From contig NZ_NRGW01000001.1 of NCBI RefSeq assembly GCF_002332255.1, forward strand, positions 2,976,001 through 3,040,000: a DNA stretch of 64,000 nt, read 5' to 3'. The DNA comes from Halomonas sp. JB37. GTDB taxonomy: Bacteria; Pseudomonadota; Gammaproteobacteria; Pseudomonadales; Halomonadaceae. The notes under the pieces are model-generated. The model saw nothing but the letters and a program-made list of their open reading frames with translations. It did no database searches and was not told the origin of the DNA. This document shows positions 25,166 to 34,438 of the stretch, piece after piece (the first letter of the stretch is position 1; every line of letters begins with the position of its first letter). The translations under genes and the position numbers were made by a program.

Positions 25166-25969
25166 TTATCCTTTGGCGTTTTGTATTTGAACATCAACTG
25201 GCTGGGAGCGTGACCAGGCGATGATTATCAGCCCTAACGCAATCATCGGTAGCGTTAGCAGCATGCCCATCGTGACCCAATCGAAAGCAATAAACCCAAT
25301 GTGTGCATCGGGCAGGCGAACAAACTCGACCATAAAGCGGAAAACGCCGTAGCAGACTAAAAACAGGCCTGAGACAAACCCACGCGCGGTTGACTTGGCA
25401 GAAACCCACCACAAAATGGCGAAGAGCACCGCTCCTTCCAGTAGCGCCTCATAAAGCGCAGAGGGATGGCGCGGCTCAGGCCCCATACCTGGAAAGGGCA
25501 TGCCCCAGGGCAGCGACGTCAAACGCCCAGGCAGCTCATGATTAATAAAATTACCGATACGCCCAGCACCTAAACCAATCGGCACTAGCGGCGCGATAAA
25601 GTCCGTAAGCGTTAGAAACGCTAATTTTTTTCGTCTTGCGAATATCCAGGCGGCGAGTAATACACCGAGCAGCCCGCCGTGAAAACTCATCCCGCCATCC
25701 CACACGCGGAAAATCCACAGAAGATCGGCTGACCACTGCCCCAATCCATAAAATAACGCGTAGCCCAAACGCCCACCCGCGACGACACCTATCGCACAAT
25801 AGAAAAGTAAGTCGCCGATATCATCATTATTGAGACCTAAGCGCGATGCACGCCGGCAGCCAAGCCACCAGGCCGCTACAAAACCTACTACGTACATCAA
25901 GCCATACCAATGGACTTGCAGCGGGCCCAAGGAGATAGCCACTGGGTCAATCGTCGGGTAGTTAATCAT
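25166..25969 (-). CDS. lgt: Prolipoprotein diacylglyceryl transferase
   Basis: The 267-residue inner-membrane enzyme moves diacylglycerol from phosphatidylglycerol to the lipobox cysteine, the first step of lipoprotein maturation. Seven hydrophobic helices are visible. Family motifs are VHWYGLMYVVGF, the GGRLGYALFYG block, MSFHGGLLGVLLA and the signature GRIGNFINHELPGR, which contains the essential arginine and asparagine. It would process the lipoproteins of this genome, including the one encoded at 11409-11828. Confidence 0.97.
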   Translation of the reverse strand: MINYPTIDPVAISLGPLQVHWYGLMYVVGFVAAWWLGCRRASRLGLNNDDIGDLLFYCAIGVVAGGRLGYALFYGLGQWSADLLWIFRVWDGGMSFHGGLLGVLLAAWIFARRKKLAFLTLTDFIAPLVPIGLGAGRIGNFINHELPGRLTSLPWGMPFPGMGPEPRHPSALYEALLEGAVLFAILWWVSAKSTARGFVSGLFLVCYGVFRFMVEFVRLPDAHIGFIAFDWVTMGMLLTLPMIALGLIIIAWSRSQPVDVQIQNAKG

Positions 25970-26067
25970 TTACACTCTCTAAGCTGACTAAAAGGATCAA
26001 TTATTGAGGGCCATTCATATAACAGACTGTGCAGCACGGCTACCCCAATGAAACCGGCTGCCAGGGC

Positions 26068-27273
26068 TCATGTAGAAGCATCCACGTTTATCGTGCCAGG
26101 AAACCAGTGAACGATAATATTGAGCAGTGTTTCTGGCTGATACGGCTTTGCTAGCAGGTCATCCATCCCGGCTGCTAGGCAGGCATCGCGCCCTGCATTG
26201 TCGGCATTAGCCGTTAGCGCTACCAGCACACTTTTATCACGTTCATGTGTACGCTCGTAATTGCGCCAGCGCCGGGTCGTTTCGAGCCCATCTAGCGTGG
26301 GCATAAAAATATCCATAAATACCAAGTCAAACATGGCGCTTTGCTGGCGCTCAAGCGCCTCTTCCCCACTGCTTACGCCCTCCACCTGAAGCCCCTGGGC
26401 CTCCAGCATTTGACGCGCCAACATCAAATTAACCGGCCCATCATCAACGACTAGCACGCGCAAACGCCGCTGCGGTGCATCAGTATCAGGCATCGATTGA
26501 TTTCCCTGCTGGCCACTTTTACCTTTGTCCGCATTTTGAAGCGCCAGACTAGCGAGCAGTGACCGAATATCTGAAAGGCGCTCACGTACACCAAGCACCC
26601 ACTGCCGGCAGCCATTCGTCAAATCCTGATCAGCTGTTGTACTCAGATACTCAAATAGCTTATCAGTCTCATTTTGCAGCAGCGCTAAGTAGCCAGACTT
26701 TAACCGCGACTCTTCGCGCGCCCGCTCACGTCCTGCCATCAGATGTTTCAACTGACGCTGCTGATGCTGAATATCGTCCAATAGCGACTGCTCATGCTCT
26801 TGCTGCGTCTGCTGAGCGGTAGCGCTGGCGGTTTGTGAACAGACAATGCAGCGTTCAATCTCGGCTAATACGCCATTCACGCTGGCTAAGCGCTGAAGCG
26901 GGAGTTGAGACTCATCGGCGGCCTTAAGTGGCACGCACCGATGCTCTGGCAGCGAACGTGACGCCGTGGCGAATAGTGCCTGACTGTGCCGTTCAAGCTC
27001 AGCAAGCTCTTGCATAAAGCGGCTATCTTTACGCCGTGCACGGGTTTTAATCAGCATCAGGAAAGCACCGACATTCAAGCTACTGCCGATCAGCATTGCC
27101 AATGCCAGCCAGAGCATAGTGCTCCATGACACGTAGCTTGGCGACATCCACCACACCATCGACGCCACAGCGAGGCACAGGAATATTAACGCTGCTTGTA
27201 AAAACAACAGTGGCCAAAGGAGCGGCCATATAATGGCTCCCCAAAAATGCTCCCTTTGATAGCGTTGCGTCAT
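26068..27273 (-). CDS. Membrane-anchored receiver protein with degenerate kinase-like segment
   Basis: The 401-residue protein has two transmembrane helices (about residues 12-45 and 52-75), a long helical cytoplasmic part rich in Gln and Glu, and a C-terminal receiver domain at 271-395. The receiver keeps the acidic pair D277/D278, the phospho-acceptor D321 (LVFMDIFMPTLDG), T354 and K376, so it should be phosphorylated. Residues 192-202 (KSGYLALLQNE) look like the KSEFLANMSHE box of hybrid sensor kinases, but the phospho-histidine position is Asn201 and no ATPase domain follows. It may be a decayed ArcB/BarA-like kinase now serving as a phosphate acceptor. The ATG has GGAAGG four bases ahead. 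Confidence 0.75.
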   Translation of the reverse strand: MTQRYQREHFWGAIIWPLLWPLLFLQAALIFLCLAVASMVWWMSPSYVSWSTMLWLALAMLIGSSLNVGAFLMLIKTRARRKDSRFMQELAELERHSQALFATASRSLPEHRCVPLKAADESQLPLQRLASVNGVLAEIERCIVCSQTASATAQQTQQEHEQSLLDDIQHQQRQLKHLMAGRERAREESRLKSGYLALLQNETDKLFEYLSTTADQDLTNGCRQWVLGVRERLSDIRSLLASLALQNADKGKSGQQGNQSMPDTDAPQRRLRVLVVDDGPVNLMLARQMLEAQGLQVEGVSSGEEALERQQSAMFDLVFMDIFMPTLDGLETTRRWRNYERTHERDKSVLVALTANADNAGRDACLAAGMDDLLAKPYQPETLLNIIVHWFPGTINVDAST

Positions 27274-27399
27274 CTCGCCTTCCTGATGGCCATACGGCCT
27301 GTGATAATGATACCGGCCTAAGTGTACGTCTACACTTCGTTACTGTCATGCAGGCCGTTGACTGAACGCTTTTTACTTTCTGACCTGTGAGTTTGCGCT

Positions 27400-28218
27400 A
27401 TGTGCTTAATTACGTTCGCTTGGCAACCCAGCACCTCCATGCCGTTACGACTCATCGGTAATCGCGATGAGCTCCACGCACGCCCCACCGCACCGCTTGA
27501 CTACTGGGAAGGAAATGCTGACGTTGCAGGCGGGCGCGATTTAGAGGCCGGCGGCTCTTGGCTGGCGGCCAAGCGAGGCGGCGTCGTGGCCGCACTGACC
27601 AATGTCCGCGACCCTCAGCTCGTCGTACCGCCCGGCGCGCCAAGTCGAGGTGAGTTAGTGGCGGATGCCCTGAAATGCAATGATATTAACGTGTGGCTAA
27701 CAGCGCTCAGCCAAGGTGATGCTTTACGCTATGCGGGATTTAATTTGCTCGTGGCAACACCGCAGCGGCTGTGGCTCCTGCATCGTAGCCAAGAGCAACT
27801 TACACTCAATGAAGTGCCCCCTGGCGTGCACGGCTTATCCAACGCCAACCTTAACTCACCGTGGCCTAAGCTATTGCATGTACGCAGCGCACTTGAAAGC
27901 GCACTTGAAAGCGCACTTGAAAGCGCACTTGAAAACGCATCTGAAAACAACTCCTCGGAAGATTGGTCCATCGCCGTTCAACGAGCGATGCAAAATCCAC
28001 AAGAAGCCGCTAACGAAGAACTACCCGATACAGGGGTAGGCCTTGCGCTAGAACGCCAGCTCTCCGCTGCGTTTATTGTTGGCGAGCGCTACGGCACACG
28101 CGCCACATCGTGGCTAACGCTTGATGCCCAAGGCAATATCGACATCACTGAGCAGCGCTTTGGGCCGCTGGGGCGCAATGAAGGCGAAACCTCCCTAGCG
28201 CTACGCAGCGGCGTGTGA
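27400..28218 (+). CDS. NRDE/TANGO2-family protein
   Basis: A 272-residue protein with the family start MCLITFAWQPST and the NRDE motif (GNRDELHARP, about residues 21-30), then AGGRDLEAGGSWLAA, VAALTNVRDP, GVHGLSNANLNSPWPK and the late GTRATSWLTLD. TANGO2 relatives have an Ntn-hydrolase-like layout with Cys2; human TANGO2 affects lipid and haem handling, and the bacterial role is unsettled. A stretch near residues 164-184 is a 12-base repeat array reading SALE. It starts divergently from the receiver-protein gene with 126 bases between and converges on ptsP with an 11-base gap. Confidence 0.85.
   Translation: MCLITFAWQPSTSMPLRLIGNRDELHARPTAPLDYWEGNADVAGGRDLEAGGSWLAAKRGGVVAALTNVRDPQLVVPPGAPSRGELVADALKCNDINVWLTALSQGDALRYAGFNLLVATPQRLWLLHRSQEQLTLNEVPPGVHGLSNANLNSPWPKLLHVRSALESALESALESALENASENNSSEDWSIAVQRAMQNPQEAANEELPDTGVGLALERQLSAAFIVGERYGTRATSWLTLDAQGNIDITEQRFGPLGRNEGETSLALRSGV
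27889..27948 (+). repeat. In-frame 12-bp tandem repeat (five units)
   Basis: Units at 27889, 27901, 27913, 27925 and 27937 read GCACTTGAAAGC three times, then GCACTTGAAAAC and GCATCTGAAAAC. They encode ALES/ALEN/ASEN inside the TANGO2-family gene. Copy changes keep the frame and only lengthen a helical linker. Confidence 0.95.
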
Positions 28219-28229
28219 TGACGCCTTTT

Positions 28230-30491
28230 CTAGTCTCGCGGCGGCATCAGGTGTGATAGTTGCCATTCGTCTAGACGGTTCTCAAGATGCGTATGTACCA
28301 AGGCAGGCGTATCCAACGTCATGACTTCTTTAAGCAACTGTTGGGCATCCGTCATCGGCACTCGGCGGATGGCTGCGCGCACTTTAGGCAGGCTAGGCGC
28401 ATTCATGGAAAGACTAGTAAAGCCCATCGCCATCAACAGCAGCGCCCCGGCCGGATCACCGGCCAACTCACCGCATAGCGAAATGGGTTTATTGAGGCGC
28501 TGAGCATCGTGGGAAAGCTCTTGTAAGGCGCCCAGCAGCGCGGGATGCAGCGCATCGTAAAGGCTGGATACCCGTGGATTATTGCGGTCCACCGCCAGCA
28601 AATACTGAGTAAGGTCGTTGCTACCCACGGAGAAGAAATCGATACGCTTGGCCAAGGCGTCCATTTGGTAAATGGTCGCAGGCACTTCGATCATTACCCC
28701 CACCTGAGGCCGGATGACGCTGATACCTTCCTCGCCTAGTTCCAAAATAGCGCGGTCCAGCAGGCGCAACGCTTCATCCACTTCTTCTACGTTGGTGATC
28801 ATCGGAAACAGAACATAAAGATTATCCAGATCGACCGATGCTTTTAGCATGGCGCGCAGCTGCACCATCAATACTTCCGGGTGATCCAGCGTGACGCGCA
28901 TACCGCGCCAGCCAAGAAACGGGTTAGCCTCTTCAATCGGGAAGTAAGGCAAATCTTTATCGCCACCGATATCTAGCGTACGCATAACGACTGGCAGCGG
29001 CGCAAAGCCTTCTAACTGGTCTCGGTAAAGACGAGTCTGTTCTTTTTCGCCGGGGAAGCGCTCGGTAATCATAAAAGGCACTTCGGTACGATAAAGGCCT
29101 ACGCCGCCTATGCGACTTTTCAGCAGCGCGTTGGCATCTACCGCAAGCCCGGTATTGACCATCAGTGGCATGGTATAGCCATCAGGCGTTACGCTGGGCA
29201 AATCCTGCTCATGCTCCAGAAACTCGCTCAGCGCCTTCTCTTCAGCAATCAAGCTTGCGTAGCGCGCGGTCAGCTCGGGCGCTGGGCGCACAAACAAGCG
29301 GCCACGATGACCATCTAACACCACCGGCGCTCCGCCTAGACGCGGCAGTGGCAAATCCACCATGCCGAGCACGGTGGGAATGCCCATCGCGCGGGCGACA
29401 ATTGCCACATGAGAGGTGCTGGAGCCCCGCACTGACACCAGCCCTTTAAGCTTATCGCGAGGAACTTCACCCAGCATAGCGACGCTAATTTCATCGCCCA
29501 CTAAAATGGCGTTATCGGGATAGGTTTCCGGCGTAGAGGGCGTATCTTCCTGCAGGTGTGCAAGCACGCGGCGACCTAGATCACGAATGTCTGCCGCGCG
29601 CTCACGCAGGTAGTTATCGTCAACTCGCTCTAAATACTGCACGTGACGACGCACTACATCGGCCAGAGCACCGGGCGCCCACTGCCCTTCGCGAATACGC
29701 TTTTCAACTTCATCGGCTAGCGCGGCTTCGCCCAGCATCTGCTGATAAACATCAAATAGCGCTAATTCTTGAACCGATATGCGGCTTGCTAAGCGTTCTG
29801 CCGCCGCGCGGATTTCGCTACGGGTTTTGCCAATGGCCTCTTTCAAGCGAGCAACTTCGTAATCCTGATCGCTAGGAACGAGATCCGGCACGCTGTTCAG
29901 ATCCGCTGGCGGCGTAATGACCACCGCCTCACCCATGGCCATGCCTGGCGATGCAGCAACGCCTTTAAACATTGCCTGGCCACCCGCAAGCGCCGGGCGC
30001 ATTAGGTTACCGGTTGCCAAGGCATGCGCCAGCACGCCCGCCAACTGAGCAGCCATCGTGACCAAAAAGGCTTCATCTTCATCATCATAGCTGCGCTTTT
30101 CAGCCTGCTGAACGACCAATACGCCCAGCATATGACGCTGGTGAATGATCGGCACGCCTAAGAAACTTGAATAGCGCTCCTCACCGGTGGATTCAAAATA
30201 GCGAAACTGCGGGTGAGTCTGGGCATCTTCAAGATTAAGCGGCTCGCTACGCTTGGCCACTAAGCCAACCAGGCCTTCACCTAACGGTAATACGACACGC
30301 CCCACCGCCTGGGTGCGCAGGCCAATGGTTTCCATCAATATAAGTGAATCAAGCGCTTTATCATAAAGGTAGAAGGAGCACACATCGGTCTGCATCGCTT
30401 TACGGATTCGGCGTACCATCGTAGACAGCGCGGCATCAAGGGTACGCGCGCTATTCACTTCCTGAATAACACGGCGCAGCACCTCAAGCAT
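28230..30491 (-). CDS. ptsP: Phosphoenolpyruvate-protein phosphotransferase, nitrogen PTS (EI-Ntr)
   Basis: The 753-residue enzyme phosphorylates NPr from phosphoenolpyruvate, starting the regulatory nitrogen-related PTS. It has an N-terminal GAF domain (about residues 15-165), the EI N-terminal domain with the phospho-histidine in GSSTSHVAIVARAMGIPTV (His361), and the PEP-binding TIM barrel with MRTLDIGGDKDLPYF, GVMIEVPA, FFSVGSNDLTQYLLAVDR and the catalytic cysteine in ISLCGELAGDP. The ATG at 30491 is chosen over a GTG 18 bases upstream because AAGGT precedes it and relatives start MLE(V/T)LRR. It follows rppH by about 60 bases, as in E. coli. Confidence 0.96.
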   Translation of the reverse strand: MLEVLRRVIQEVNSARTLDAALSTMVRRIRKAMQTDVCSFYLYDKALDSLILMETIGLRTQAVGRVVLPLGEGLVGLVAKRSEPLNLEDAQTHPQFRYFESTGEERYSSFLGVPIIHQRHMLGVLVVQQAEKRSYDDEDEAFLVTMAAQLAGVLAHALATGNLMRPALAGGQAMFKGVAASPGMAMGEAVVITPPADLNSVPDLVPSDQDYEVARLKEAIGKTRSEIRAAAERLASRISVQELALFDVYQQMLGEAALADEVEKRIREGQWAPGALADVVRRHVQYLERVDDNYLRERAADIRDLGRRVLAHLQEDTPSTPETYPDNAILVGDEISVAMLGEVPRDKLKGLVSVRGSSTSHVAIVARAMGIPTVLGMVDLPLPRLGGAPVVLDGHRGRLFVRPAPELTARYASLIAEEKALSEFLEHEQDLPSVTPDGYTMPLMVNTGLAVDANALLKSRIGGVGLYRTEVPFMITERFPGEKEQTRLYRDQLEGFAPLPVVMRTLDIGGDKDLPYFPIEEANPFLGWRGMRVTLDHPEVLMVQLRAMLKASVDLDNLYVLFPMITNVEEVDEALRLLDRAILELGEEGISVIRPQVGVMIEVPATIYQMDALAKRIDFFSVGSNDLTQYLLAVDRNNPRVSSLYDALHPALLGALQELSHDAQRLNKPISLCGELAGDPAGALLLMAMGFTSLSMNAPSLPKVRAAIRRVPMTDAQQLLKEVMTLDTPALVHTHLENRLDEWQLSHLMPPRD

Positions 30492-30554
30492 GGACGTTTT
30501 ACCTTTCACTGTTATTTGCCTCGCTGAGGAATTTCTTGGCAGACTCGCGCCGCC

Positions 30555-31070
30555 CTAGTGTGGCAGCCAGCAGTCGCCCCATTCTTCATCCTGTGCCAGG
30601 CGCTGAACGCGGGGAGACAGCTCCCGCAGCGCGCGCCGATAGACCTCTCGCTTAAAAGGCACCACTTGCCCTAACGGATACCAATAGCTGACCCAGCGCC
30701 AACCATCAAACTCGGGCGTTGGGGTAGCCGTCATGCATATTTGGCTTTCCTGGCAACGAATTTTAAGTAAAAACCACTTCTGCTTCTGGCCTATGCAGAC
30801 CGGACGCGAATGTGTGCGAATCATGCGTCGTGGCAGACGGTAGCGTAGCCAGCCCCGGGTGCAAGCAACAATATCAACATCGTCGGCGGTTAAACCGATC
30901 TCCTCAAAAAGCTCACGAAAAAGCGCTTGTTGTGGCGTCTCGCTTGCATTGATGCCCCCTTGGGGAAATTGCCACGCATTCTGTCCCACCCGACGTGCCC
31001 AAAGCAGCTGCCCCTGGCTATTGGCAATGATAATGCCAACATTGGGGCGAAAGCCGTCAGCGTCGATCAC
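30555..31070 (-). CDS. rppH: RNA pyrophosphohydrolase
   Basis: The 171-residue Nudix enzyme removes pyrophosphate from mRNA 5' ends and so triggers RNase E decay. It carries the Nudix box [23 protein letters not shown] and the family segments [55 protein letters not shown]. The start is set at the GTG at 31070, because AAGG then lies 8 bases ahead and the protein begins [13 protein letters not shown], matching the E. coli start. The ATG at 31076 would leave the ribosome site touching the codon. Confidence 0.95.
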   Translation of the reverse strand: MIDADGFRPNVGIIIANSQGQLLWARRVGQNAWQFPQGGINASETPQQALFRELFEEIGLTADDVDIVACTRGWLRYRLPRRMIRTHSRPVCIGQKQKWFLLKIRCQESQICMTATPTPEFDGWRWVSYWYPLGQVVPFKREVYRRALRELSPRVQRLAQDEEWGDCWLPH

Positions 31071-31262
31071 GGACATCACCTTATAAATTTTCAGTTACCC
31101 CCATTTTTCCACAAGGGTGACAAGCGTATCAATACATTATAACGCCATACGGTGAATGCTTATGCTGCGCGGGTGGGAAAGCCTGGACGACTCTGCGATA
31201 ATTCGCCCCTTTGTAGACCAGTACCAAGCACTTATAACCACTGATTAAAAAGGGTGAGCATC

Positions 31263-31919
31263 GTGAGTCTGGCCATTTTCGATTTGGATAATACGCTGCT
31301 ATCCACCGACAGCGATCATGCCTGGGGTGAGTTTTTACTCGAACAAGGCGTCGTTGACCCCATTGCTTACCGTGAAGCCAATGAACGTTTTATGGCCGAC
31401 TACAATGCGGGCAAGCTGGATATGGCGGCCTTTTTGGAAGTGGCACTTAAACCGCTGGCCGATAATTTGCCCGAACAGCTTTCTGCTTGGCATCAGCAGT
31501 TTATGGTTAGCAAAATTGAGCCACATATTTTACCCAAAGCAGAGGAATTGCTGGCGCGCCACCGCACCCAAGGCGACACGCTGTTGATCATTACCGCCAC
31601 CAACCGCTTTATTACTGCGCCAATCGCCGAGCGACTGGGTGTGGATAACTTGATCGCCGTGAACCCTGAAGTAAAAGAGGGCCGCTACACAGGGCGTGTT
31701 TCCGGTATTCCCAGCTTTCGTGAAGGCAAAGTGACTCGCTTGAATCAATGGTTAGAACAGCAAGATCTCTCGATGGACGGCGCTTGGTTTTACAGCGACT
31801 CGCACAATGACCTACCGTTACTGGAAAAAGTCGATCACCCCATCGCGGTAGACCCCGACGACACCCTGCGCCAAGTGGCAGAAGAACGCCAATGGCGGAT
31901 CATGAGCCTGCGCGACTGA
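31263..31919 (+). CDS. HAD-superfamily subfamily IB phosphatase (SerB-like)
   Basis: A 218-residue HAD hydrolase with DLDNTLL near the N-terminus (nucleophile and acid Asp), TATNRF as motif II, a lysine in REGKVTRLNQWL and SDSHNDLPLL as motif IV. Subfamily IB includes phosphoserine phosphatase and related histidinol- or lipid-phosphate phosphatases. The substrate is not evident. The GTG at 31263 is chosen: GGG stands eight bases ahead and relatives begin MSLAIFDLDNTLL. The GTG at 31254 overlaps the ribosome site. It is transcribed divergently from rppH. Confidence 0.85.
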   Translation: MSLAIFDLDNTLLSTDSDHAWGEFLLEQGVVDPIAYREANERFMADYNAGKLDMAAFLEVALKPLADNLPEQLSAWHQQFMVSKIEPHILPKAEELLARHRTQGDTLLIITATNRFITAPIAERLGVDNLIAVNPEVKEGRYTGRVSGIPSFREGKVTRLNQWLEQQDLSMDGAWFYSDSHNDLPLLEKVDHPIAVDPDDTLRQVAEERQWRIMSLRD

Positions 31920-31936
31920 TATCAGTAGACCGTTGT

Positions 31937-31978
31937 AGTAAGTAGTAAGTAGTAAGGAGTAAGGAGTAAGGAGTAAGG
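31937..31978. repeat. Six tandem heptamers (AGTAAGT/AGTAAGG)
   Basis: Two AGTAAGT units (31937-31950) are followed by four AGTAAGG units (31951-31978), then AGTCA. They lie just past the HAD phosphatase gene and before the mdh terminator, in non-coding DNA. The unit, read in the register TAAGGAG, shares five of seven positions with the TGAGGTG heptamers at 9651-9671. Confidence 0.9.
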
Positions 31979-31991
31979 AGTCAGCGCCAAT

Positions 31992-32020
31992 AAAAAACCC
32001 CACAAGCATGGCTTGTGGGG
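31992..32020 (-). terminator. Rho-independent terminator of mdh
   Basis: Minus strand: perfect 10-bp stem CCCCACAAGC/GCTTGTGGGG (32020-32011 with 32007-31998), 3-base loop and six Ts, about 44 bases past the mdh stop. Confidence 0.92.
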
Positions 32021-32063
32021 CTGGCGTTGACTGGCGCTCAGATATAAGCGGCAGTTAACGGGT

Positions 32064-33038
32064 CTAGCCGAGCAGATGCTCAACCGCTGCACGTTCTTCG
32101 CGCAGTTCTTTCTCGCTCGCTTTCATCTTCTCTTGGCTGAATTCGTCCAGCTCAAAGCCTTGAACGATTTCATACTTACCACCCTGGCAACGCACGGGGT
32201 AGGAGTAGATGATGCCTTCTTCGATGCCGTAGCTGCCGTCAGACGGAATCGCCATGCTGACGATACCTTTAGAGCCTAGCGCCCAGTCGTGCATATGGTC
32301 GATGGCTGAAGAAGCGGCAGAGGCGGCAGAAGAGGCGCCACGTGCTTTGATGATCGCCGCGCCGCGCTGCTGCACGGTGGGGATAAAGTCGTTTTCGTAC
32401 CAGTCGCGCTCAACCAAATCAGCTGCCGCTTTACCGTCAACCTTGCACTGGGCAATGTCGGGGTACTGGGTGGCACTGTGGTTGCCCCAGATGATCATGT
32501 TTTCAACATCTGTCACGTGCTTGCCGGTTTTCTGTGCCAGCTGGGTCAGAGCGCGGTTGTGATCCAAACGCGTCATCGCGGTGAACTGACCGGCATTTAG
32601 ATCCGGCGCGTTGCAAGAAGCAATCAGCGCGTTAGTGTTAGCAGGGTTACCCACCACCAGCACTTTAACGTCACGGCTAGCGTGGTCATTCAGCGCTTTA
32701 CCCTGGACAGAGAAGATCGCTGCGTTGGCTTCCAGCAGGTCTTTACGCTCCATGCCGGGGCCACGCGGACGTGCGCCAACCAGTAGAGCGAAGTCGGCGT
32801 CTTTAAACGCGACGTTCGGGTCATCGGTCGCGACGATGTCTTTCACCAGCGGGAAAGCACAGTCGTTAACTTCCATAACCACGCCGTTCAGGGCGTCCAT
32901 TGCCTGAGGAATTTCCAGAAGCTGGAGAATGACAGGCTGATCCGGCCCCAGCATGTCGCCAGCGGCGATGCGGAAAATAAGAGAGTAGCTGATCTGGCCG
33001 GCACCGCCGGTAATCGCAATACGTACTGGATCTTTCAT
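32064..33038 (-). CDS. mdh: Malate dehydrogenase (NAD-dependent)
   Basis: The 324-residue tricarboxylic-acid-cycle enzyme oxidises malate to oxaloacetate. The NAD motif is [18 protein letters not shown]; next come [20 protein letters not shown], the active-site arginines in [32 protein letters not shown] and the catalytic histidine in [13 protein letters not shown]. It is of the cytosolic-malate-dehydrogenase type rather than the E. coli type. Two adjacent ATGs exist; the second (33038) is better spaced (5 bases) from AAGGAG. It is a single-gene unit with its own terminator and is divergent from the efflux pair. Confidence 0.96.
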   Translation of the reverse strand: MKDPVRIAITGGAGQISYSLIFRIAAGDMLGPDQPVILQLLEIPQAMDALNGVVMEVNDCAFPLVKDIVATDDPNVAFKDADFALLVGARPRGPGMERKDLLEANAAIFSVQGKALNDHASRDVKVLVVGNPANTNALIASCNAPDLNAGQFTAMTRLDHNRALTQLAQKTGKHVTDVENMIIWGNHSATQYPDIAQCKVDGKAAADLVERDWYENDFIPTVQQRGAAIIKARGASSAASAASSAIDHMHDWALGSKGIVSMAIPSDGSYGIEEGIIYSYPVRCQGGKYEIVQGFELDEFSQEKMKASEKELREERAAVEHLLG

Positions 33039-33304
33039 CATTGCTCCTTGATTGGTTCGCCTAGGGATGGTTCTCGCCTGAGGAGTGGTTCAACAGAACT
33101 CAAGACGCCAAGATGGTATGCCCAGCCGGGCAAAAACTCAATCAGACATGCGACTACGACCTATTTAACCAACGTACCGTTCCCCATCGGCTTGCTACTC
33201 GCTGAAAACACCGAGTTGCGTTATGGTGTCATCGTCTTAACGCCCTACCTGCTTGTTGCTAAGCTTTTTTTGTTACGTTGTTTGTTAAGCTTTTTATTAA
33301 GGAC

Positions 33305-34438
33305 ATGGACGCCCCCATGCGAAGAATCCCCTTTTCTTATGCCCTGGCTAGCCTACTGGTGCTGGCGCTGGTGATATGGCTCGCGTTTGGCAATTTCCAG
33401 CGTTTCCAAACAATGCCGCCAGATGCCCCCGCGCGCAGCCAAACAGGCCCGCGCGTTGAAGTAATTGAACAGCAGAGCACACCGTTTATTCCACAGCAGA
33501 TCATCCAGGGCCAGCTAACCGCCGAACGTGAAACCACTTTGCGTGCCAACTTAGCGGGCTTTGTGACGGAGAAGCCGGTAACTCAAGGCAGCCGTGTCCA
33601 GGCGGGCGACACCTTGCTAGTGCTGGATAACGATGCTCTGCCCGAGCAGCTGCAGCAAGCCCGCGACGAACTGGCAGTGGCCGAAGCGGAGTACAGCGGT
33701 GCGCGCAACCTGCGCCAGCGAGAGTTAATTTCACAGCCCGAACTATTGCGCCTACAGAGTGCGCTCAGCGCTAACGCCGCCTCGGTGGCACAGCTACAGA
33801 AACAACTCAACGATAGCCGCCCCACTGCGCCGTTCGATGGTGTGCTAGATCGCGTGCAGGTAGAGGTGGGTGATCTATTGCAGCCCGGTGAAGAGTGGGC
33901 CCAGCTAGTGGATGATCGCCGTTTGAAGGGCGCAGCCTGGGTATCTCAACAGCAGGTAGGTGAGTTGACCGAGGGCTTGCCGGTCACCGCACGGCTGCTG
34001 AATGGCGATCACCTGGAAGGCGAGCTGACCTTTATAAGTCACCGTGCCGAAGAAGCCACACGCACCTTTTATATTGAGGCCACATTGGACAACCCGGCCG
34101 GTAAGCGACTAGCAGGCGCCAGTGCGGAGCTCACCATTATTCTGCCGCCTCGCCAAGTTCACACGCTCTCGCCTGCGCTACTTAGCCTAAACGGCGAAGG
34201 CCAACTGGCCGTTAAACATTTAGATGCTAACGACCAAGTGCAGCAAACCGCTGTGCAGTTGGTCAGCGCCGACATACAGCGTGCTTACGTTGCGGGTTTA
34301 CCGGATCCGCTGCGCCTGATTACGCTTGGCGCTGGCATGGTGGACATCGGCGAAACGGTTACGCCGGTACCTGCTGAAGACCCCATCATTTCGCAACCGC
34401 AAGTCGGGCAGGATAGCGTTCATGCGCCAGTTGATTAA
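33305..34438 (+). CDS. RND efflux membrane-fusion protein
   Basis: A periplasmic adaptor of 377 residues from the ATG at 33305 (AAGGAC just ahead; an ATG at 33317 is possible). An N-terminal signal anchor (about residues 8-30) is followed by the lipoyl half-motifs (LRANLAGFVTEKPVTQGSRVQAG; APFDGVLDRVQVEVGDLLQPG), a short alpha-hairpin between them (about 95-165) and the beta-barrel and membrane-proximal domains. It has no lipobox. It overlaps the RND pump by 17 bases. No TolC-type gene accompanies the pair, so a shared outer-membrane channel is expected. Substrates unknown. Confidence 0.9.
   Translation: MDAPMRRIPFSYALASLLVLALVIWLAFGNFQRFQTMPPDAPARSQTGPRVEVIEQQSTPFIPQQIIQGQLTAERETTLRANLAGFVTEKPVTQGSRVQAGDTLLVLDNDALPEQLQQARDELAVAEAEYSGARNLRQRELISQPELLRLQSALSANAASVAQLQKQLNDSRPTAPFDGVLDRVQVEVGDLLQPGEEWAQLVDDRRLKGAAWVSQQQVGELTEGLPVTARLLNGDHLEGELTFISHRAEEATRTFYIEATLDNPAGKRLAGASAELTIILPPRQVHTLSPALLSLNGEGQLAVKHLDANDQVQQTAVQLVSADIQRAYVAGLPDPLRLITLGAGMVDIGETVTPVPAEDPIISQPQVGQDSVHAPVD

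Noticed and set aside
29165-29875. Plus-strand frames opposite ptsP
   Set aside because: Arg/Pro/Ala-rich translations typical of antisense frames in GC-rich genes; ptsP is well conserved over this stretch.
31818-32009. Minus-strand frame of 63 codons across the heptamer array
   Set aside because: The repeats translate to a simple LLTPYSLLLT pattern; there is no ribosome site and it runs into the mdh terminator.
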